Shown here one piece after another: positions 57,307 through 64,000 of a DNA stretch of 64,000 nucleotides. The notes under the pieces are model-generated. The model did no database searches, had not been told where the DNA came from, and was given only the letters and a program-made list of their open reading frames with translations. The position numbers and the translations under genes are program-made. Position 1 is the stretch's first letter; the number at the start of each line of letters is the position of its first letter. The stretch covers positions 124,001-188,000 of the forward strand of contig JAGGNK010010225.1 in the NCBI GenBank assembly GCA_017590115.1, read 5' to 3'. Source of the DNA: Montifringilla adamsi. Its lineage: Eukaryota; Chordata; Aves; Passeriformes; Passeridae.

Positions 57307-60300
57307 CATTTAATTTTTCAATATTTCTGTTTCAAAGGATGCAGCATTAGCAGAGGCCGGTGGTGAAGTCAGTTCTTCTGGTATTTTAGATTTAGGATAT
57401 ATGTCCTCCAATTGCAGATGTAGGGGTCCTTCACAACCCCAATCACTACAGATTCCAGTGAATTCTGCAAAATGTAGGCATATTTTTCATAATGAAAGCT
57501 TCCCTCATTTGTTTGCCAGGACTAAGAAAAATGAAAACATGCACTTTTTGTAAGCACTATTCCATAAACTGTTGCCAGGAAAGACTTCCTTCCTTCACCT
57601 TCCTTATTCATCTGTCCATTAATTTATGCTGCTCTTGGGATATCTTGGGATATCCAATATCTCAATATTGCACAAGTTTTACATGTTAAAAACAATCAGA
57701 ATTTCTGATAATTTTTAAAAAATACTGCCCTGCATATTTTAGGAAAGTTTCCACAAAATCCAGTGATGCCAGGATCCTTTTGTGACTTTTAGATGTGCAT
57801 TTCCACTTACTATCATGGAGAAATAGAAGCATCTGTGCAAGTCTGCAGTAAGAGTCCTACAACAGCAATCCCACAAAAGCACTTAGTGAACAGCCTGCTT
57901 ATGCCAACATAATATTGTGCTGAAGGAAAACCTCAGGATATTGGCAGATTTTTCACCCATCCTTTTTTCAGATCCCTTTTTCACTCATCCCTTTGCTTAT
58001 ACGTTATTAATGCTGAAGATACCTCTTGCCAAACAAGCATAAACACAAAGGACTAAAGTTGGTTCCAGATTTTCAACTCAACTTTTTTCCCCAAATCATG
58101 CTGCTTGGTTCACATAAAACAATTTGAATCTATCACAGTTTTAGTAGACTATTAATCAAAAGAAGTGCTCCCCAAACAAAATGCTATTTTTTGCTACTCA
58201 AGACAGCATTTCATAGATAAATTTTCTTCTCTTGCTTTAAATTTTAAAACTGGAATTAATGCCCATTACTCTATTAAAAAAATTATTATCTATGTTTATT
58301 TTTTTTAATCAGTTTGGATCAAACTGAGCAATGTGCTGAAATATATTTTGCAACCTCCAGTCAAAGTAGCACTTTCCACAGTTCTGTTCCAGGAAACTGG
58401 GTAGTAGTAGTAAGCTCAGGGTGATGTTCCTGGGGAACAGGCAGTATGAATTCAGCATCTTTGCTGTCCAGGTGCTCATGGTTGCTGAAAACCATATTTT
58501 GGAAGAATACATTTCATGTAAGTAAGATCTGCACCTCCCACCTGTCATGTATGAAAAGGGGCCATTGATTCGTCATTTTAATTTTCTACCTTGTATCATT
58601 TGTAAATGACATATCTTGATTATATTCTGGGAATCTTAAATTACCTTGTAAATTTTGAATATTAGTCAAGATGTTGCACAGTCATTGGCTTTGTGATAAA
58701 ATACTGTTTTCATCTGGAGGAGAGTGTTACTAAAATGATTGTTACAGCACTACAAGGAGCAACTGCATGTTCCATTTACCTTCTTTTCTTGCAATGGAGA
58801 AATATAACCATATTTAAGCATGAATGATTTTATTCAATGAACATGAACAGACTGCTATATTGAAATTAATTGTGCTTGGAGTTTATAAAAATGTTTACTT
58901 ACAAAAATCAATTGCTTCTTTTATACTCTTTTACACTTTGATTTTGTAAAGGCTAAACAAGCTTCCTAAAGCTTCTCCTCCTTGAAAATCAATTTTTCAT
59001 GTGGCATTGCCATGCTAATAATAATTCCTTAGTGCCTTTTCCTGTTCCAGACCTGAGTGATTGTGTCTATAAAAAAGATGTAGTAGTTGCTGGAAAAAAA
59101 AACCTGAAACAACAAGCTATCAAGTTTTTTTCCCTCTTTACTCTTTGCCCCAGTTAAAAACCTTGCTTTTAATTGACATGGTCGCTATTTTTCTTTCATA
59201 AGCTTTCTTTCTAGCTTATGACCCATGTCCTGTGCATTGCAATTAATGAAAAATTGTTCTCATTGACCATGCTAATCTTAAGCAACTCAGAGATGGATGT
59301 TTGTTTCAGGACTCAGGGGTGTTTCTGATTATGCCTCAGTTTTAGGTTTTTTAAAACAGAAAATGTGCAAATCCTTTCACTCTGAACACAGCACTCAAGC
59401 AGCAAGCAGTATCCTTGCTCATACTTGCTAAACCAAAGTTATTTTACAGCTTTGTTTTTGATTTTGTAGCGCTCTTTAGCCCACCTTTTTCTTTGCTCTC
59501 CCATACGTAACTCACAGAGACAGAAATAGCGACATTTTAGTGAGACTCCCTTTTTCAAGTTGCTTTTTTATGAGAGATTATGTGAATCTCCTTTTCCTTT
59601 GACATTTCCATTGCTTCATAGTGATCTCTAAAAGGGGTAATTGTTTAACACATTTCTCAGTTGTTGACAATGGTTATCACATCTGAGGTAATGAAATACA
59701 AGTGAAGTTTGATCTGTCAAGAAATACTTCATTCTAATATCCATATCTCATCTTATTCCTACATTACCTTGAGTTATGTATCAAATCTACTTTAAAGCAA
59801 ATACGTGTCTGAGCATCACTCACTATTTTATTTTTTTCTCTCCACTGATAACTGAAGAAGGACAATCAGATATCCAAAAAGGATAATATATTGTAATATT
59901 CAGGAATATTACCTTAACTTTTTTTCTATCCCCGTTTCAGTTCTGACATCATGGTTAGCCAATGTGAAATTGTCACTCTTACAGCATATTTTTTCCTCAA
60001 GATTTTATTAACATTGCATTTACTTCAAAAGCCCCTTCAGAATTCCTTAGATATTTTATCTACTGTATTAATAGCATGAATAAAGCATATCAGTGTAGTG
60101 ACTTAAACCATGGAAAGGCTTTCTGAGCTGGGATGAAATTGCAGGTGTTCTTCAGGCCTGGGTTTGTACTGAGTCTTTGGATAATAGACATCCCTAAGTC
60201 TCAGGAGCATCCGCTGGAAAAATGAGAGTAATGGTGTTGTCTTCTGTTACTGTTTTGGATGTAGATGCCCATAGATGAATGCAAAACTGTAGGAAAATTT

Positions 60301-63300
60301 AGCCTGGAAGGGGCCATAATATTTTTAATTCAAAAGACCTTTTTAACAGTATTTCTCTTAGATGAATATGTAGAACTAGAGATTAAACATGAAAGAAGTT
60401 TTTATCTTCCAGCCCTGTCCCTAAACTGGAAGTAAACTGAAACCGTGTGATGTTAAGCCTGATTCAAGTGCTTTTAACTGAAATTCACTGGGGATTTTTG
60501 CCTGGGATTTTTTAAAAGTATCAATTATTTTTATGTACCTAACCTGAGGCAATCTAGGAAGATTTGATTTTTCAAAGGAGTTTATTCTCAGTACTTTTCT
60601 CTGAAAAATCTCTTGAAGAGACTTAACTGGGGGAATCAAAATCACAAGTCTCCAAAGAAATTTTTTTTATTTGTGAAGTTAGTTCTGTATCTCAACTTTA
60701 TAATTTGGCTAGATATACATCTAGGCTCCCTCTGAACTCAACTGTCTGTTAAATTGACTGTTAAATTTTACAAAACAGAGGCAGAGATGATATTTCCTGG
60801 TAGGGGTCAGTTGATTGTCATGTTTGATCAATTCCTGTGGTATTTTTCAGTTCTTCTGAAAGACAGGATCTTCTAACACAGTGAAGAGCACATCCCTTAA
60901 AGAGAATTATGTTAACTGCATTTGGTTTTGTAACTCTTGCTAGTATGTTGTGATAAAAAATAGCCATTTTTCTGTAAGTGAGTGGAAGAATATAGTTATA
61001 ACCACTGAAACAAGCCATTCCTTTTCTTTCTTGCTTTCTTGTGCATTCATTAAATGTAATTCTTTATTTCACAGTTCCAGTGTGTGGAACTAACAAATAT
61101 TTTCATAACACATTTACTTCATAGGTTTAATACTGAGCATTTATTCAGAGCACTCCTTTGAAAATTTTTGAAACACCCTACAATGAATTATTTTATATAC
61201 TTGTGACGTTTGAGATGGTTTATAACAATATGATCACCCTGAGAATTAGAGAAAGCAAAGCCTAAACCCTGCATTTAACTCAGATAACACTGCAAAGCAC
61301 CCTTGTCCAAAAAATGAATTAGATCTCAGCAAGTTATAGAACTAAAACAAAAGCATAACATTTTTAAATACTATTGCTTACCTTATGATCTGAAAATTAT
61401 TTTATATATGCAAAGACTCATTTTTATACGTCAGTTCAGATATAGTCACGAAACTCCAGGAGGTCAAGTTTTAAAATGTTAAAATACTTGGGACAAGTTG
61501 CAGCACACTTCTGGTTTAATGCAGGGACACTGTCACTCAGATTACATAGCCAAGTAGTTCTGCACCTTAAGTCTATATTTTTCCTAGTTCCAGTGGATGG
61601 GAAGAGTGATAATGTGTACAGAAATAGCTTAACTGAGATTTCATCAGTGGTAGAACCAGGGCTCACTGCCACTTGTGCCTAAGACTCATGATGGCTGCTA
61701 AGCATAAATAGAATAAGAGAATTTTCCCAGAAAATATTCATTTAACTGCATCTGGAAATTCATGGAAAAACTCCTATTTTGATAAAAATTTTCCTTGAGA
61801 AATATTTTAAGCAGGATGGGAGATTTTGGTTGGAATAACAGAGAGAAAGAAAGGGAGGAAGCAATTAGCACTGTGAGAGTCCCCAGCCCAGAACAGCTGG
61901 CTGAGATGTGGAGAAGCCATTTGAATACAAGTCATTCACTTATTGACTAATTGCAAGCTGGCTTTCCCAGTCTTTTCTGTTGAAGCAGATCCACATTGTA
62001 TAATTAAAATGGGGGGAGTGAACAAGAGAAAGGCTGATGCCATCATATGTTATTTAAATGCTTCTCTTTGATGTGGGAAACTCAGGTTCAAAACCTTGCC
62101 TTAATAAATACTTAAAGATTTATGCAAAACAAAGCAGCTTCAACAGAGAAGAATAAGAGAGAAGCACAGAGCAGAAGCCTGGAATAGTTTCTATAACAGT
62201 GGATGAAGCCCATGCCTAAAAAGTGGGGAAAATGATGGAGCAAGAAGTCAAAATGAGAAAGGTCCTTACCCACAGGACAGAAACACTATCTTCTATTCCT
62301 TCCCTCTATCCTAAAAGAAATATTAACAGTTTGAGTTTGTCCTGATACAGGAGGAGGAGTCTTCTGAAATCGTGAAAAACCTCCAAGGAGTGAAAAACAT
62401 CTTTCCCATGCTCTCATTAAAAACGAGTTTCTTATTTACTAGGACAGGTGTAGCAGGCAGGATCTTAGAGATATGCAGGATATCCAGGCTGTTGTCTAAG
62501 GACAGGAATTAGAATTATATAGCATGAGAAGCCAACAAGTCTTCATAAAAATTAATCCCTTTAAGAGGAGCAACAAGTCCTGCTTGGAGCCCTCATGAAC
62601 ATATCTGGAATAAGCACCTAGCCAGCCTGATTATTGGTACTTTGTTTTAACAGATGAGTGAAGCAAATCCACAGAAGTTAACTCCTGGCCCAAGATTGTC
62701 CTAGGAGTTCTAGACACTGAGTGTTGTGCTTAGGTACATACGGGTAATTTTCAGAATATGAGGCATTTTGTACATATATTTCCCAACTAAATGCAGCAGT
62801 ATAATGATGAGAATTTAATGATGTGTAACAAGTTGACATCTTTGTTCAAATGTCAGTGAGTGCAATCACTCACATGCACAGTGCAAAACTAAAATGAAAT
62901 TATTACTTCAAAAATGAGCAAATCCACTTTCAAGTCCGAGATCTGTTTTCAAAAATTTGAATCTCCATTAAGGACCATGCCAACTCTTTATACACTGTTG
63001 GAATTATGCCTAACACTACTCTGTGAGCAGTCAGAAAGCAAAGTGTATGACAAATATTGAAGAAAATTCTATCCTAAATAATGTTAGATTTCCTGGAATA
63101 CAGATTTCTCTGAGCCTTGAGTACTCTCAGGCCTATTCATATGAAAGGTTAGTTACCAATTTGTCTCTGTATTTCCTGAGAGATTCTACCCTCGATTTCA
63201 TCTTTCCACTTGTGAATCCCCACTGACTACTCAGCCTCACCAACAGCATCTTGACTGTTAACTGACTGGCTGCTAAGCAAAAATACCTTTTCTGCATCCA

Positions 63301-64000
63301 GAGGAGGTCTACCAGGGACAGTTTGTGTGGCTTTGGAATAAGTGATCAAACTGCTAGGTGGGGGCTAGTTTACAGGGAGATTGACAGCTTTTACTGACTT
63401 AAAAACTCTTCCCCACGGTACTGCAGAAAGACAATGCAGTGAATTGCTGACATGCTGGTGCACACCTAGTGGGAGTGAATGCTTTTGTGGGCTGTACACG
63501 TTGCATGCTGATCTCCTTGCCAGCAAGAGGTACCTCTTTTGAGTGCTCAGCAGAAGTCCTCTGGGAATCAGTGTCTTTGTACACAGCAGTCATCACAAAT
63601 TGGAAATATCTCTGTGTATGTATGTGAAAGGCAGTGAAAAGCCTTTTCTGACTGCAGAGCTTCCGTGGTTTGAACACCTTCGATGTAGCCATGGGTGTAA
63701 TGTATTTTTCACATACTTAATAGCATAAAATAAGGTAAGTGGTGTTATGAGTTCCTTCTCTTTCCAAGTACTTCTGTGAAGCCAATCTCTGGCTTCCTGC
63801 TAGATGCACCAGGAACTTCTTGTTATCTGTTGATAGGAGAGAGTCAGCTTCTAGGAGGATGGGAGTTGTGTACCAGATGGGTTCCTGGTACACTGCTTAC
63901 TCCTTATGAGCATAGAATTCATCCAGTTTCCTCAGGAGCATGTAAGCAACCTTTTTTCATTCCAGTAACACTCCTGAAAATATCACAGGTTGATTTTTTC

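Noticed and set aside
62080..62100. ggttcaaaacc as a possible tRNA B-box
   Set aside because: There is no matching A-box, cloverleaf or acceptor stem around it; one short motif is not enough.

Overview
This is a stretch of vertebrate chromosomal DNA, most probably from a bird. It is AT-rich with few CpGs, has intron-scale spacing between short exons, and carries two 3' fragments of the avian LINE CR1 and at least two copies of an avian LTR family. There are no bacterial gene arrays, operons, CRISPR arrays, tRNAs or rRNAs. The taxonomic call rests on recognising the repeats and on protein similarity; the species cannot be named from the sequence.

The only protein-coding gene I can support is one copine gene on the + strand. 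The best match from memory is CPNE4. Five consecutive internal exons are present: 20313-20492, 34187-34258, 38098-38172, 43451-43534 and 44455-44544. Together they encode 167 codons, the second half of the first C2 domain, the inter-C2 segment and the first part of the second C2 domain. Every exon is a whole number of codons, every junction is phase 0, and each is bounded by AG and GT. The exons before the first (N-terminus and start of C2A) and after the last (end of C2B and the von Willebrand factor A-like copine domain) are not in the window.

Layout: 1-20312 is the 3' part of an upstream intron with homopolymers, small duplications and hairpins. 20493-34186 is a 13.7 kb intron holding the two CR1 fragments (23.85-24.64 kb), an LTR 3' end on + (28.3 kb), a nearly complete solo LTR on - (29.96-30.54 kb) and a possible third LTR remnant (25.4 kb). 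34259-38097 holds a 31-base poly-A tract and a possible old LTR remnant near 36.3-36.7 kb. 38173-43450 and 43535-44454 are smaller introns. 44545-64000 is the start of a very long intron with no recognised exon but with several strong short inverted repeats, including an 18-bp-arm hairpin at 45435-45474.

Nearly all the open reading frames outside these exons look like chance frames: they are short, lack family motifs and do not sit on splice-compatible exons. I did not find a previously undescribed biological system. The points most worth checking are the fully frame-preserving exon series, the weak donor before the last long intron, the inverted repeats, the opposed LTR pair, and a few AT-rich blocks that may be conserved regulatory elements.
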